Assembly (NCBI RefSeq): GCF_012911865.1
Contig: NZ_JAAXYH010000003.1
Coordinates: 186,001 to 250,000 of the forward strand
DNA: 64,000 nt
Direction: 5' to 3'
Source of the DNA: Shewanella salipaludis
GTDB taxonomy: Bacteria; Pseudomonadota; Gammaproteobacteria; Enterobacterales; Shewanellaceae
Shown: positions 8,603 through 16,626 of the stretch, in pieces
Layout of the letters: each line of letters opens with the position of its first letter
Numbering within the stretch: the first letter of the stretch is position 1
Notes under the pieces: model-generated
Seen by the model: only the letters and a program-made list of their open reading frames with translations
What the model was told of the DNA's origin: nothing
Database searches by the model: none
Made by a program: the position numbers and the translations under genes

Positions 8603-9592
8603 TCAGACCTGCTTCTTTTTCAAAATTTTCTTGGCTGCCTTGGTTAAGCTGCCGTCATCGCTGATGCTGAGAGCCTGGTTCGCCCAGGTCTTGGCCTGGC
8701 TCAACTCACCTTTGGCCAGCAGCAACTGGGCCATACGCAGTTGTGCCCAGCCCTGATACTTGTCCCATTGCACACTATCGCCACCTGTCATCAGGCGCTG
8801 CAGACTGATTATGCCCAGCTCTGTCTGGCTGCCCGACTTGGCGCAATATTTCCCCAATTGGTAGTACACATCTGCCAGCAGCCCGGTTTGTTCTTCCGTG
8901 GCGGCAGGGTAATCTTTGGCCCGGGAGAGTATGGCGATGGCCCGCTCGGGCTTGTCCTCGAACTGGCGAGCCTCTATCAGGGCGAGACTCAAATCCTGTG
9001 GAAACGCTTGCTTGGTCTCCAGCAACAAGGCATCGAATGCCTCTCGCTTGTCCTCTTTGGCATAGTATTGCAGCAGCGCCAAGGCCCCCTCGCGCGGGGC
9101 TGAGTCCCGCAAGGCTTGAGCGACGGCCAAGGCCTTGTCGGCATCGCCGCCGGCCATGCCCGGGGCATACAAATAGAAGGAGAATAAGGCATCGGCAATC
9201 TGTGGCGTTGCAGGCGCCAGTCGGTAGGCTTGCTCATAATTGTGGCGCGCCTGCTTGGCGTAGCCCAAGGCGGAAAAAATACTGGTGTGTTGCGCCATGG
9301 CGGCATAGACATCTCCGGCCATTTTCAGTACCAGCGGCGCCTCCGCCCTCTTCGACAGATATTGCTGCGTCAGTTGCTCGGCGTCATCCAGCTCATCTTG
9401 TTCCACCAGGGCCATCAGCTTAACGGCGTAGAGCTCGATACTCGCCTGGGCATCTATCTGGCTTACCAGCTCGGCATAGTGTTTCTTGCTGAAGAGGTTA
9501 TTGGCTTCTTTCTGTGTGAGTCCGAAACCCGGAGCCGACAGCATGGCCAGGGAAAGTGTCAATGCCGGCAACATCAGGCGGATCCTTTGCAT
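8603..9592 (-). CDS. Exported TPR-like repeat protein
   Basis: 329 aa. A signal peptide is likely (MQRIRLMLPALTLSLAMLSA, cut near GFG). The rest is helical and tetratricopeptide-like, with repeats such as ARHNYEQAYRLAPATPQIAD and a final AKTWANQALSISDDGSL. It ends in a lysine-rich tail (KAAKKILKKKQV). TPR arrays are protein-binding scaffolds; the partner is unknown. It stands alone between convergent and co-directional neighbours, so context gives no function. It is probably periplasmic. Confidence 0.7.
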   Translation of the reverse strand: MQRIRLMLPALTLSLAMLSAPGFGLTQKEANNLFSKKHYAELVSQIDAQASIELYAVKLMALVEQDELDDAEQLTQQYLSKRAEAPLVLKMAGDVYAAMAQHTSIFSALGYAKQARHNYEQAYRLAPATPQIADALFSFYLYAPGMAGGDADKALAVAQALRDSAPREGALALLQYYAKEDKREAFDALLLETKQAFPQDLSLALIEARQFEDKPERAIAILSRAKDYPAATEEQTGLLADVYYQLGKYCAKSGSQTELGIISLQRLMTGGDSVQWDKYQGWAQLRMAQLLLAKGELSQAKTWANQALSISDDGSLTKAAKKILKKKQV

Positions 9593-9719
9593 ATTACGTC
9601 CTTTTTTGTGGGTACCCTAGGCCCGAGGCGAGCCTAATGTTTAATATTAGCTTTGGGGTTGGAGCACTAAGCCAGAGAAAAGTTCAATAAATTCAAGCTA
9701 GTTACCAGATGAAGGAGTC

Positions 9720-10430
9720 TTATCGGTAGATGGCGCCGATTTCAGTTGCCGTCAGTTCACGACTCTCGCCGGGTGCCAGTCCGGGATCCAGGCTGATATC
9801 GCCGATGGACAGCCTATGCAGCGCCAGCACAGGATTGCGGAAGCGACCGAACATGCGCTTTATCTGATGGTACTTGCCCTCACTCAGGGTCACCCGGGCA
9901 AGATGCTCACCGAGGATCTCCAGCTTGGCCGGCGCCGTGGTGATGTCTTCGAAGCCAAAATACATGCCCTCGGCGAAGGCCGCCACATAGTCGCAGGTCA
10001 AGGGGTTTTCCAGGGTTACAAGATAGACTTTGTCGACCTTATGCTCGGGAGATGTCAGCGCCGCCGACCAGCGGCCATCGTTGGTGATAAGCAGCAAGCC
10101 CGAGGAATTAAGATCCAGCCGGCCGGCGATATGCATATGGGTTTTATCTATCCCGCAGAGCAGGTCCAGCGCCGTCTTGTGTTGCTCATCCCGGGTGGCG
10201 CTCACCACGCCGACGGGTTTATGCAGCATCAAATAGCTGGGCGTATTGGCCTGCAGCAGCCGGGAGTCGACGCTGATCCGGGAGAACTCATCGACCAGCC
10301 TGTCCATCTGGGTGACTATGACAGAATCCACCTCGACCCTGCCCGCCAGCAACAGCAGGCGGACCTCTTTGCGACTGATTTGCAGCTTGGTGCAGATGAA
10401 GCGGTCCAACCGCCCACGTTTGGATTGCAT
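9720..10430 (-). CDS. rsuA: RsuA-like 16S rRNA pseudouridine synthase
   Basis: 236 aa. An S4 RNA-binding domain occupies residues 5-50 (RLDRFICTKLQISRKEVRLL). The catalytic motif GRLDLNSSGLLLIT contains the nucleophile D106, and KYHQIKRMFGRFRNPVLALHR is the conserved C-terminal motif of the RsuA/RluB/E/F group. RsuA makes pseudouridine 516 in 16S rRNA. The close relatives RluE and RluF differ in target, and I cannot fully separate them by eye, but the S4 domain with this compact length favours RsuA. The gene is divergent from the TPR/TM gene at 10655. Confidence 0.75.
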   Translation of the reverse strand: MQSKRGRLDRFICTKLQISRKEVRLLLLAGRVEVDSVIVTQMDRLVDEFSRISVDSRLLQANTPSYLMLHKPVGVVSATRDEQHKTALDLLCGIDKTHMHIAGRLDLNSSGLLLITNDGRWSAALTSPEHKVDKVYLVTLENPLTCDYVAAFAEGMYFGFEDITTAPAKLEILGEHLARVTLSEGKYHQIKRMFGRFRNPVLALHRLSIGDISLDPGLAPGESRELTATEIGAIYR

Positions 10431-10654
10431 GCAGAATTTTTACTGGCTGTGATTTTAGCGGCCAGTTTACCAGCAGGGGCCGCAATTCGATAGCCGGACC
10501 CGCAGCCGAAACCTAAGCCGCTTGCCGCGTTAATCGGCTGAATAGGCAATCCGATGAGACTCATCCCGAGGTAATTTGTTAGGCTGGGAGGCCAGGCACA
10601 CGCAAATGTGCACAGACGATGCCGGATTTTCACCGAAAATAGGAATGAATCACT

Positions 10655-11521
10655 ATGACCCGCACTCTCATGTTGGCCTTCAGCCTCGCCCTGCTGGGGC
10701 TTTCCACCGTCGCTTGGGCGACGGACTCAGCTGCGGTTCAACCTCAGTCCCAGGGCGGCATCTTCGACAAACCCCTCATGGAAAGGTATGTGCTCGATGA
10801 GCTCAAGTCACTGCGTCACGATCAACAAGATCTGGAGCGCAAATTGACGGTCGACATTACCGACAGGGAATTATCCGTCGCCGACAAATCCCTCAACTAC
10901 GCCAATGTGACTGTGACTTACTTCTTCTACATCATAGCCGGCGTCGCCTCCCTGGTAGCTTTCATTGGCTGGCAATCCTTGCGGGAAATCAAGACCAACA
11001 CGGCCAAACTCGCCGCCAACCAGCTGCAAAACATAGCCGAACAATACGAAGAAAAATTTAAACTGCTGGAGCAGGATCTGAAGCGCAAGAGCCGCATCAT
11101 CACCGAAAACAACCGTGAAATTGAAATCATCAACGAAGTCCATACCCTGTGGTTGCATGCCCAGGGGGCACAAACGCCGGAGCAGAAAATTGATGTCTAC
11201 GATGAGATCTTGAGCATACGCCCGGGCGATTTGGAGGCGCTCACCTACAAAGCCGATGCCGCCATGGAAATGCGGGAATTCAACTGGGCCCTGAGTCTAT
11301 GCAACAGGGTACTGGAAGTGGACACCACCAATGCCCACGCCCTGTATCAAAGAGCCTGTGCGTTCGCCTGTCTCGGCCGGGAAGACAGAGCCATCTCAGA
11401 TCTGGAGCGCGCCATCAACTACAGCGCTTCTTTCAGAGAAGTGGCCGCCGAGGAAGCCGATTTTGCCCCGCTGAAAGAAAATCCCAAATATGAGGCCCTG
11501 GTCAAGGCTCCCGAGTCCTAA
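10655..11521 (+). CDS. Membrane-anchored coiled-coil/TPR protein
   Basis: 288 aa. Signal peptide (residues 1-23, AWA|TD), a short extracytoplasmic stretch with DELKSLRHDQQDLERKLTVD, one transmembrane helix at about 88-109 (VTYFFYIIAGVASLVAFIGW), a coiled coil (about 115-160, EEKFKLLEQDLKRKSRIITE) and then TPR units to the end (ALTYKADAAMEMREFNWALS; NAHALYQRACAFACLGREDR). The last part resembles TPR proteins ending in FAPLKENPKYEALV, common in bacterial scaffold proteins. Predicted topology: N-terminus outside, TPR domain in the cytoplasm. Function unknown. Confidence 0.7.
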   Translation: MTRTLMLAFSLALLGLSTVAWATDSAAVQPQSQGGIFDKPLMERYVLDELKSLRHDQQDLERKLTVDITDRELSVADKSLNYANVTVTYFFYIIAGVASLVAFIGWQSLREIKTNTAKLAANQLQNIAEQYEEKFKLLEQDLKRKSRIITENNREIEIINEVHTLWLHAQGAQTPEQKIDVYDEILSIRPGDLEALTYKADAAMEMREFNWALSLCNRVLEVDTTNAHALYQRACAFACLGREDRAISDLERAINYSASFREVAAEEADFAPLKENPKYEALVKAPES

Positions 11522-11553
11522 TTGGGAAGGAAGCAGGCGCAAATTCTGCTCAT

Positions 11554-11588
11554 AGCGCCGGGATCTAATCCGGCGCTAATCCGGCGCT
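11554..11588 (+). repeat. Hairpin plus 11-bp tandem duplication after TPR gene
   Basis: AGCGCCGG (11554-11561) pairs with CCGGCGCT (11570-11577), a terminator-like stem without a T-run. The right arm is part of an exact 11-bp tandem repeat AATCCGGCGCT (11567-11577 and 11578-11588), so either copy of the right arm can close the hairpin. Confidence 0.6.
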
Positions 11589-11626
11589 GGGTGTCGAGCC
11601 GGCATCTTATGCAGCCAGCCGTCCCG

Positions 11627-12250
11627 TCACTGGGCCAAGGGCACCAATTTATAGGCACAGCGGCGGGCCCCTTCGATGATGTGCTCCTCCCGCGTCACAC
11701 TGGCTAACCCCGCAAAGAGCGTCTGAAACAGCTGCAGTTCGGAGCGGCAGAAGTTCTGACAACTGCTGGCGGCTGCACAAATGGGGCAATGATTTTCCAG
11801 CAACCAGTACACCCCTTGCTGCACCTCGACACAGGCCATGTAGCCTTCATCGCTGCGCAATTTTGCCAAGACGCCGAGCTTAGCCTCCATGTCATCGACC
11901 CGCATCAATGCCTGTCCATAAGAGGTCAAGGATGCCTGCTCTCTATGGGCGATCAATTGCTCCAAACCCTGCTCACCGAAGACGGTTTTAACCGAGGTAA
12001 TGAGTTGCACAGTGAGCTCATCATGACGATCGACAAAATGGCTGTTGCTGCTCTGGGTCAAGGCCCAATAGCGCGCCGGCCGGCCACGGCCTTCGGCCCT
12101 GTCTTCGAATGTCACATCGCCATCATCTTCCAGAGCCTGCAAATGCTGGCGCACACCCATGGTGGTCAATGCCAGTTCCGCCGCCAGACTCTTGGCCGTC
12201 ATAGGGCCCTGGAGCTTCAACAGCTGTATGATCTTATCTGTAGTCTTCAT
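11627..12250 (-). CDS. SufR-like winged-helix regulator with cysteine cluster
   Basis: 207 aa. Residues 5-62 form a winged HTH (TAKSLAAELALTTMGVRQHL, then EGRGRPARYWALT). The C-terminal half has C155, C158, C164, C168 and C198 in ENHCPICAAASSCQNFCRSE and GARRCAYKL. The C155/C168/C198 spacing (13 and 30) resembles the iron-sulfur ligands of cyanobacterial SufR (13 and 28, from memory). It is probably a redox- or Fe-S-sensing repressor. It is divergent from a flavin reductase gene, and the gap between them carries five copies of TTTACTT/AAGTAAA, the likely operator array. No suf genes are nearby, so the regulon differs from SufR. Confidence 0.78.
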   Translation of the reverse strand: MKTTDKIIQLLKLQGPMTAKSLAAELALTTMGVRQHLQALEDDGDVTFEDRAEGRGRPARYWALTQSSNSHFVDRHDELTVQLITSVKTVFGEQGLEQLIAHREQASLTSYGQALMRVDDMEAKLGVLAKLRSDEGYMACVEVQQGVYWLLENHCPICAAASSCQNFCRSELQLFQTLFAGLASVTREEHIIEGARRCAYKLVPLAQ

Positions 12251-12288
12251 TCCTACCTCCGTCCCTCATTATTGCCGATCGACAGATT

Positions 12289-12375
12289 AAGTAAACTTTT
12301 TTATTTACTTTCACTTTACTTTATTAAGTAAAGCTATTACCTTACAAATAAATTAATAAACAAAAAGGTTTACTT
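12289..12375. promoter_or_regulatory. Array of five TTTACTT/AAGTAAA heptamers
   Basis: AAGTAAA lies at 12289-12295 and 12326-12332; TTTACTT at 12304-12310, 12315-12321 and 12369-12375. The middle pair forms a perfect inverted repeat (TTTACTT-TATT-AAGTAAA, 12315-12332). The last copy sits between the AAGG ribosome site and the ATG at 12379. Position between the SufR-like gene and its divergent neighbour suggests operators for both. Confidence 0.65.
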
Positions 12376-12378
12376 AAC

Positions 12379-12975
12379 ATGAATCTACTCATCGTCAGCA
12401 GCAGTCAAAGATTGCCATCGGAAAGTGCCAAAGTCGCCGAATATATAGCGAAAACCAGTCAGGGATACGATGAGATATTCCACCTGGAACTCTGCCGCTA
12501 CCAGCTTCCTTTCTGGAATGGTGAGTCCTTGGCCAAGGGAGAGGATTGGGATGAGATAGAGCTAAGGCTATCCAAGGCCGATGCCTTAGTCCTGGTCACT
12601 CCTGAGTGGGGAGGCATGGCATCGCCGCTGCTGAAGAATTTCTTGCTCATGTGTGACCGCCAGACAACGGCCCATAAGCCTGCTCTGCTGGTCTCTGTAT
12701 GCAGCGGCATCAGTGGCGCTTACCCTATCGCCGAATTGCGGATGAATTCGTTTAAAAACAATAAACTCGTCGCCATCCCGGATCATCTCATCATCAGGGA
12801 TGTCAACAATATGCTGGGTGAACTCTGCAGTGGTGAGCATGACATAAACCTCAGGTCCAGGGTGGCCTACAGCCTGCATATGCTAAAGCAATACAGTCAG
12901 GCGTTAAGCCAGATACGCATGGCCCATGCGGCTCAAGCCTATCCCATGGAACAAGAATACGCTTACGGCATGTAA
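12379..12975 (+). CDS. NADPH-dependent FMN reductase-family flavoprotein
   Basis: 198 aa flavodoxin-like fold. The FMN phosphate loop is near the start (LIVSSSQRLPSESAKVAEYI) and the family signature TPEWGGMASPLLKNFLLMCD is at about 74-93. Members reduce flavins, quinones, azo dyes or chromate with NAD(P)H. It is divergent from the SufR-like regulator and 38 bp upstream of a VOC gene remnant, suggesting a small stress- or electrophile-response unit. The start is clear: AAGG then ATG 10 bases on, with an operator-like heptamer between. Confidence 0.85.
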   Translation: MNLLIVSSSQRLPSESAKVAEYIAKTSQGYDEIFHLELCRYQLPFWNGESLAKGEDWDEIELRLSKADALVLVTPEWGGMASPLLKNFLLMCDRQTTAHKPALLVSVCSGISGAYPIAELRMNSFKNNKLVAIPDHLIIRDVNNMLGELCSGEHDINLRSRVAYSLHMLKQYSQALSQIRMAHAAQAYPMEQEYAYGM

Positions 12976-13013
12976 GCAACTGAAAAACAAACACAATAGA
13001 CAAGGAGTGCATC

Positions 13014-13518
13014 ATGATACATCTGGAACATCTCAACCTGGTCGTTGCCGATATCCCTTCAACATTGAACTTCTATCGGGCCGCCTTGCCCCACTGGCGC
13101 ATTCGCGGTGGCGATAAGGGCTCCTGGTATGGCAAGCCCCGCAACTGGGTCCACTTCGGTGATGATTACCAATACCTGACCTTCAACGACTCGGGTGAAG
13201 GCCAGAATCGGGAGCTCAGCGGTCATCAAGTCGGACTGGCACACTTCGCCTTAGTCACCAGCAACGTCAGACCACATCGATACAATGGTGGTTTGAGCCC
13301 AAATGAGTCAGAGAGAAGATACTGGCTTAACTATAAACCTGTGACCAGTTTTACTTGACCACTACATAGCCAGGCTCGCCCAAGCGGGCTTTCCCATTGC
13401 CAAGGATGGGGCAGAAGATCCCTATCGCAAGAACGTGTATTTCGTCGATCCCTCGGGCTATGAGGTCGAGTTTGTCGAATACTTGAGTGACTTGCCTTCG
13501 CAGCGCAATAGCTACTGA
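13014..13518 (+). pseudogene. VOC-family (glyoxalase-fold) gene interrupted by IS remnant
   Basis: The 5' part (13014-13268) encodes a VOC N-terminal module: MIHLEHLNLVVADIPSTLNF through GHQVGLAHFALVTSNV. A 98-bp insertion then supplies foreign residues and a stop at 13356-13358. The VOC sequence resumes after it in another frame (IARLAQAGFPIAKDGAEDPY, then FVDPSGYEVEFVEYLSDLPS) and ends at 13518. Together the two halves would make a normal protein of about 135 aa with metal ligands H6 and E in the VEFVEYL strand. A truncated 114-residue product could still be made but lacks the second half of the fold. It follows the flavin reductase and probably shared its promoter. Confidence 0.9.
13269..13366 (+). 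mobile_element. 98-bp remnant: 3' end of an IS3-family transposase gene
   Basis: In frame with the VOC start, the insert reads RPHRYNGGLSPNESERRYWL then NYKPVTSFT and stop, the typical C-terminus of an IS3-family OrfB (conserved RPHxxNGGLSP). After the stop the sequence CCACTACA reaches an end that, read on the other strand, begins TGTAGTGGTCAAG, consistent with the TG...CA termini of IS3 elements. The left part of the element is absent. Confidence 0.82.
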
Positions 13519-13523
13519 GATCC

Positions 13524-13560
13524 AAACAGGCTGTCCGCCAGACATGGCGACAGCCTGTTT
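13524..13560. terminator. Long inverted repeat between convergent genes
   Basis: AAACAGGCTGTC (13524-13535) pairs perfectly with GACAGCCTGTTT (13549-13560), with a further GCCA/TGGC stem inside. It separates the VOC remnant from the end of the Tad operon and reads as a bidirectional terminator, with T- or A-rich ends on both strands. Confidence 0.75.
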
Positions 13561-13587
13561 GCGCCGCCCCGGAAGCAGTGGATGATG

Positions 13588-14619
13588 TTAATTTTTAGCT
13601 TGCTCAATTTCCTGGCGTTGCTCCGCCAATGCATTTTTCAGGTTTTTCTGTGCCCGCTCGAAATAGCTCGGCGAGCTGTCTATCGCCTTCTGAAACAACT
13701 CGATCGCCTGGGCGTATTGGCCTTCCAGCATCAGAAAATAGCCGAGATCATTTAAGGCATCGGCCGGACTCATGGTCTGCTCCAAGGTAGAGAGCGCCTT
13801 GGCATACCAACCTTGCCTGATATAAATCAGCCCCAAATTAGTTCTGGCTCGCTTAAACCCAGGGTCCTCACTGATGGCGCGTTTGAGGTAGTGCTCGGCG
13901 GTGATAAACTCCCCGGTCAAATAATATGAATAGCCAAGATTGGTGGCTATCATTGCCGATTGCGGCTGAAAGTCGAGCACCAACCTGAAATAGTCTCTCG
14001 CCGCTTCATGCTGATTCTCCAAATCATCCAGAATCGCCAACGCGTTATAGACCCTCAATGGCGAGTCTTGATCTAAAGGAAAGTGTGACTTGAGTTGAGT
14101 GCTGTTCTGCAGCGCCTCCAACCTATGCTGATCCAGGCCGACGGCTTTTTCCAGGTGCAGACGTGCCTGGTGATATTGCCTCTGCTCCATCTCTATCACC
14201 CCCAACTCGGCATGCGCCAGCATATGCTCAGGATTGAGCACCAGGGCCTCCTGGTAGGCCCTATAGGCTATGGGAGCATTGCCCCTGACGGACTGAACAT
14301 TGGCAATATGATACAGGGTGTCGGCGTTGGACTCGTTGAAATCCAATGCCTGTATGTAGGAATATAAAGCCTTATCCAAATGACCGGCGCGCTCTTCTGC
14401 CGCGGCCCTATCCAGGGCTTCCTGTTCCGTCCTGGGTGGGGCATCTGGGCTCGCCGTCGGTACGGATTGACCACCGAAGAGGTCCTGCCTTTGGGGCGGC
14501 TTAACGGCCCCGACTTCTGACTGTGTCGACGAACATCCCGCGATACTGAGCACGCCGCAGAGCAGCAAGAAGCTCATCAACGCCTGGCTCTTTATCCTAT
14601 TTATCAATAGAGTCCCCAT
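13588..14619 (-). CDS. tadD: TadD-like TPR lipoprotein of Tad/Flp pilus
   Basis: 343 aa. A lipoprotein signal with lipobox LSIAGC (acylated cysteine near residue 29) is followed by at least six TPR units, such as NADTLYHIANVQSVRGNAPI and SAMIATNLGYSYYLTGEFIT. TadD is thought to act as an outer-membrane pilotin that helps the Rcp secretin assemble. It is the last gene of the Tad run. Its ATG at 14619 has GGAG five bases upstream. Confidence 0.85.
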   Translation of the reverse strand: MGTLLINRIKSQALMSFLLLCGVLSIAGCSSTQSEVGAVKPPQRQDLFGGQSVPTASPDAPPRTEQEALDRAAAEERAGHLDKALYSYIQALDFNESNADTLYHIANVQSVRGNAPIAYRAYQEALVLNPEHMLAHAELGVIEMEQRQYHQARLHLEKAVGLDQHRLEALQNSTQLKSHFPLDQDSPLRVYNALAILDDLENQHEAARDYFRLVLDFQPQSAMIATNLGYSYYLTGEFITAEHYLKRAISEDPGFKRARTNLGLIYIRQGWYAKALSTLEQTMSPADALNDLGYFLMLEGQYAQAIELFQKAIDSSPSYFERAQKNLKNALAEQRQEIEQAKN

Positions 14620-14667
14620 ACCTACTCCAATTACTATCCCCGAAATCCCGGTCCTTCAATGGGTTGG

Positions 14668-15636
14668 CTAGAATGCCTGCCCCCATACCTTCATGACTTT
14701 CAACACGGCGGGCCCGACAGCGACGATGAAGAAGGAGGGCCAGATGCAAAACATCATGGGAAATATCATTTTCACCGCCAATTTTGCCGCCTGCTCTTCC
14801 GCCTGTTGCAGCCGCTTATTCCGGTACTCATCGGAGAATACCCGCAAGGTTTCCGCTATCCCTGTGCCTAATCTTATGCTCTGGGAAATAGCCGAATTAA
14901 GCCCCCTGATATCTTCCAATCCGGTACGGTCGGTAAACTCCTGCAATGCCACCTTGATGGTGAGCCCTGCCCTCACCTTGGCGCAAACCAATTCGAGTTC
15001 GCTCGCCAGATTGGGATGACTTATGGATAACTCCCTGGCGACACGCTGCAAGGCGGCCAACAGGCCCAAGCCCGCTTCACAACACACGACCAAGAGGTCG
15101 AGTGCATCCGGAAATCCCACTCTCAGGGAACGCATCCGCCGTTTGGCAAGCATCTGCAACACGAGTGAAGGGGTTAAGAAAGCCCCACCCAGGATGAGGC
15201 ACACTATATAAGCACTCATTAACCCTGAGACTTCGGGAAATAAACCCAGGACAACCACAGACACCACGGCACCGATGAGTAATAACAACAGCCTGATGGC
15301 GCTGAATACCGCCAAGGCCCCCTCGGAATGTAACCCCGCGTGTATCAGCAAGCGACGGGTTTCATCATTGGAAAGGTTCAGATAGGGTTGTTTGGCAAGT
15401 TTGCCTATGCCATGCTCCAGCGTCTTGCTGACATCTTGACTTTCCTGAGCCTGTGTTGGCGCATTTTTATTCAGCACCTGCATCCGCTTGCGGATCGGGG
15501 AATATACGCCACTGATAAGGTATGAGAGAGACACGGCCAGGGTCACTCCGGCAATGGCGGCGACGGCATAGATAGCCCATTCCACATGCTGGGGATCATC
15601 GAATGTGGCGCTGAAAAGTCCAATTAAGTAGTCCAT
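14668..15636 (-). CDS. tadC: TadC, inner-membrane platform protein (T2SSF family)
   Basis: 322 aa. Several hydrophobic segments (residues 14-35, near 112-155 and the last 35) flank the GspF-like domain with FPDALDLLVVCCEAGLGLLA and MMFCIWPSFFIVAVGPAVLK. TadB and TadC together form the membrane platform driven by TadA. It begins one base after the tadB stop, so translation is probably coupled. Confidence 0.9.
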   Translation of the reverse strand: MDYLIGLFSATFDDPQHVEWAIYAVAAIAGVTLAVSLSYLISGVYSPIRKRMQVLNKNAPTQAQESQDVSKTLEHGIGKLAKQPYLNLSNDETRRLLIHAGLHSEGALAVFSAIRLLLLLIGAVVSVVVLGLFPEVSGLMSAYIVCLILGGAFLTPSLVLQMLAKRRMRSLRVGFPDALDLLVVCCEAGLGLLAALQRVARELSISHPNLASELELVCAKVRAGLTIKVALQEFTDRTGLEDIRGLNSAISQSIRLGTGIAETLRVFSDEYRNKRLQQAEEQAAKLAVKMIFPMMFCIWPSFFIVAVGPAVLKVMKVWGQAF

Positions 15637-15637
15637 A

Positions 15638-16615
15638 TCACATATCTATCCTAATCAGTTTACTAATCCATAGACCACCGGCAGTCATACCTATGGCCCC
15701 CCACATCAATAACCTGTTGCCATCCTCCGTGCCCGTCAACTCGGCAACATAACCCGGGGTTTGCAGGTAAATAACGGCAAATAGCACGAAGGGTAGCAAA
15801 ATCAATATCCAGGCAGATAAACGCCCTTCTGCAGACAGGGTCCTGACGCGACGCCTGAAGGTAAATCTCTGTCGTATCACCCTGGATAAGTTATCGATAT
15901 TCTCGGCGAGATTACCGCCGGTTTCTTTCTGCACCATGACGGCGCTGGCGAAGGCCATCGCCGACACACTGGGGATCCGCTCGATAAAGGCTAAAATCGC
16001 GCGTTTGGTATCTTTGCTGTAGTTAATGTTGGCAAACATCAGGCTGAACTCTTTCGCCAGGGGGCCCTCCATTTCTTCGGTGACCAATTTCACCGCATCG
16101 GAGAAAGAATAACCAGCCTGTAATGCCCGCCTCAAGACATCGAGCGCGTCGGGGAAACTGCCCTCGATGGCATCCATTCGCTTAGTCGTATCCCTGCTCA
16201 ATTTGAAATGAAACAGCATGATGGTGATCCACACCACGAAAGCACTGAGAACCGGCTCCCTGAAATAAAACCAGCTCGCAATCCCCGACACCGCAGCGCA
16301 AAAGAGTGCCAGAGCCAAGAACTGATGCCCCAACATCTTATAATCGGCCAGCTCGAGGCGATAGCTCAGGTTTTCAATGAATTCAATGCCCTCCAAACCC
16401 CGGCCAACGGGGCCCAGCTTACTCAAACGGCTCTTTCGCAGCAGTGATGTTTCAAAATTGCCATCACCCGAATCTTGCGACAGTTTTTTCAGGCGCTTAC
16501 GCACCAGGGCCGCATTGGCTCTCTGGGGACTGTAGACAGGCAAAAAGAGTGCCTGGGATAGAAAGATAACGGCGACGAAAATAAGCCCGAGAAAGATAAT
16601 CTCATTGGAAAACAT
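15638..16615 (-). CDS. tadB: TadB, inner-membrane platform protein (T2SSF family)
   Basis: 325 aa. It has an N-terminal membrane segment, a central pair near residues 100-135, the T2SSF domain (FPDALDVLRRALQAGYSFSD; VMVQKETGGNLAENIDNLSR) and a C-terminal membrane pair. It is the paralogue of TadC and the partner of the TadA ATPase. An AGGAG site lies just ahead of its ATG, and the gap to tadA is 11 bp. Confidence 0.9.
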   Translation of the reverse strand: MFSNEIIFLGLIFVAVIFLSQALFLPVYSPQRANAALVRKRLKKLSQDSGDGNFETSLLRKSRLSKLGPVGRGLEGIEFIENLSYRLELADYKMLGHQFLALALFCAAVSGIASWFYFREPVLSAFVVWITIMLFHFKLSRDTTKRMDAIEGSFPDALDVLRRALQAGYSFSDAVKLVTEEMEGPLAKEFSLMFANINYSKDTKRAILAFIERIPSVSAMAFASAVMVQKETGGNLAENIDNLSRVIRQRFTFRRRVRTLSAEGRLSAWILILLPFVLFAVIYLQTPGYVAELTGTEDGNRLLMWGAIGMTAGGLWISKLIRIDM

Positions 16616-16626
16616 CAGAATTTCTC

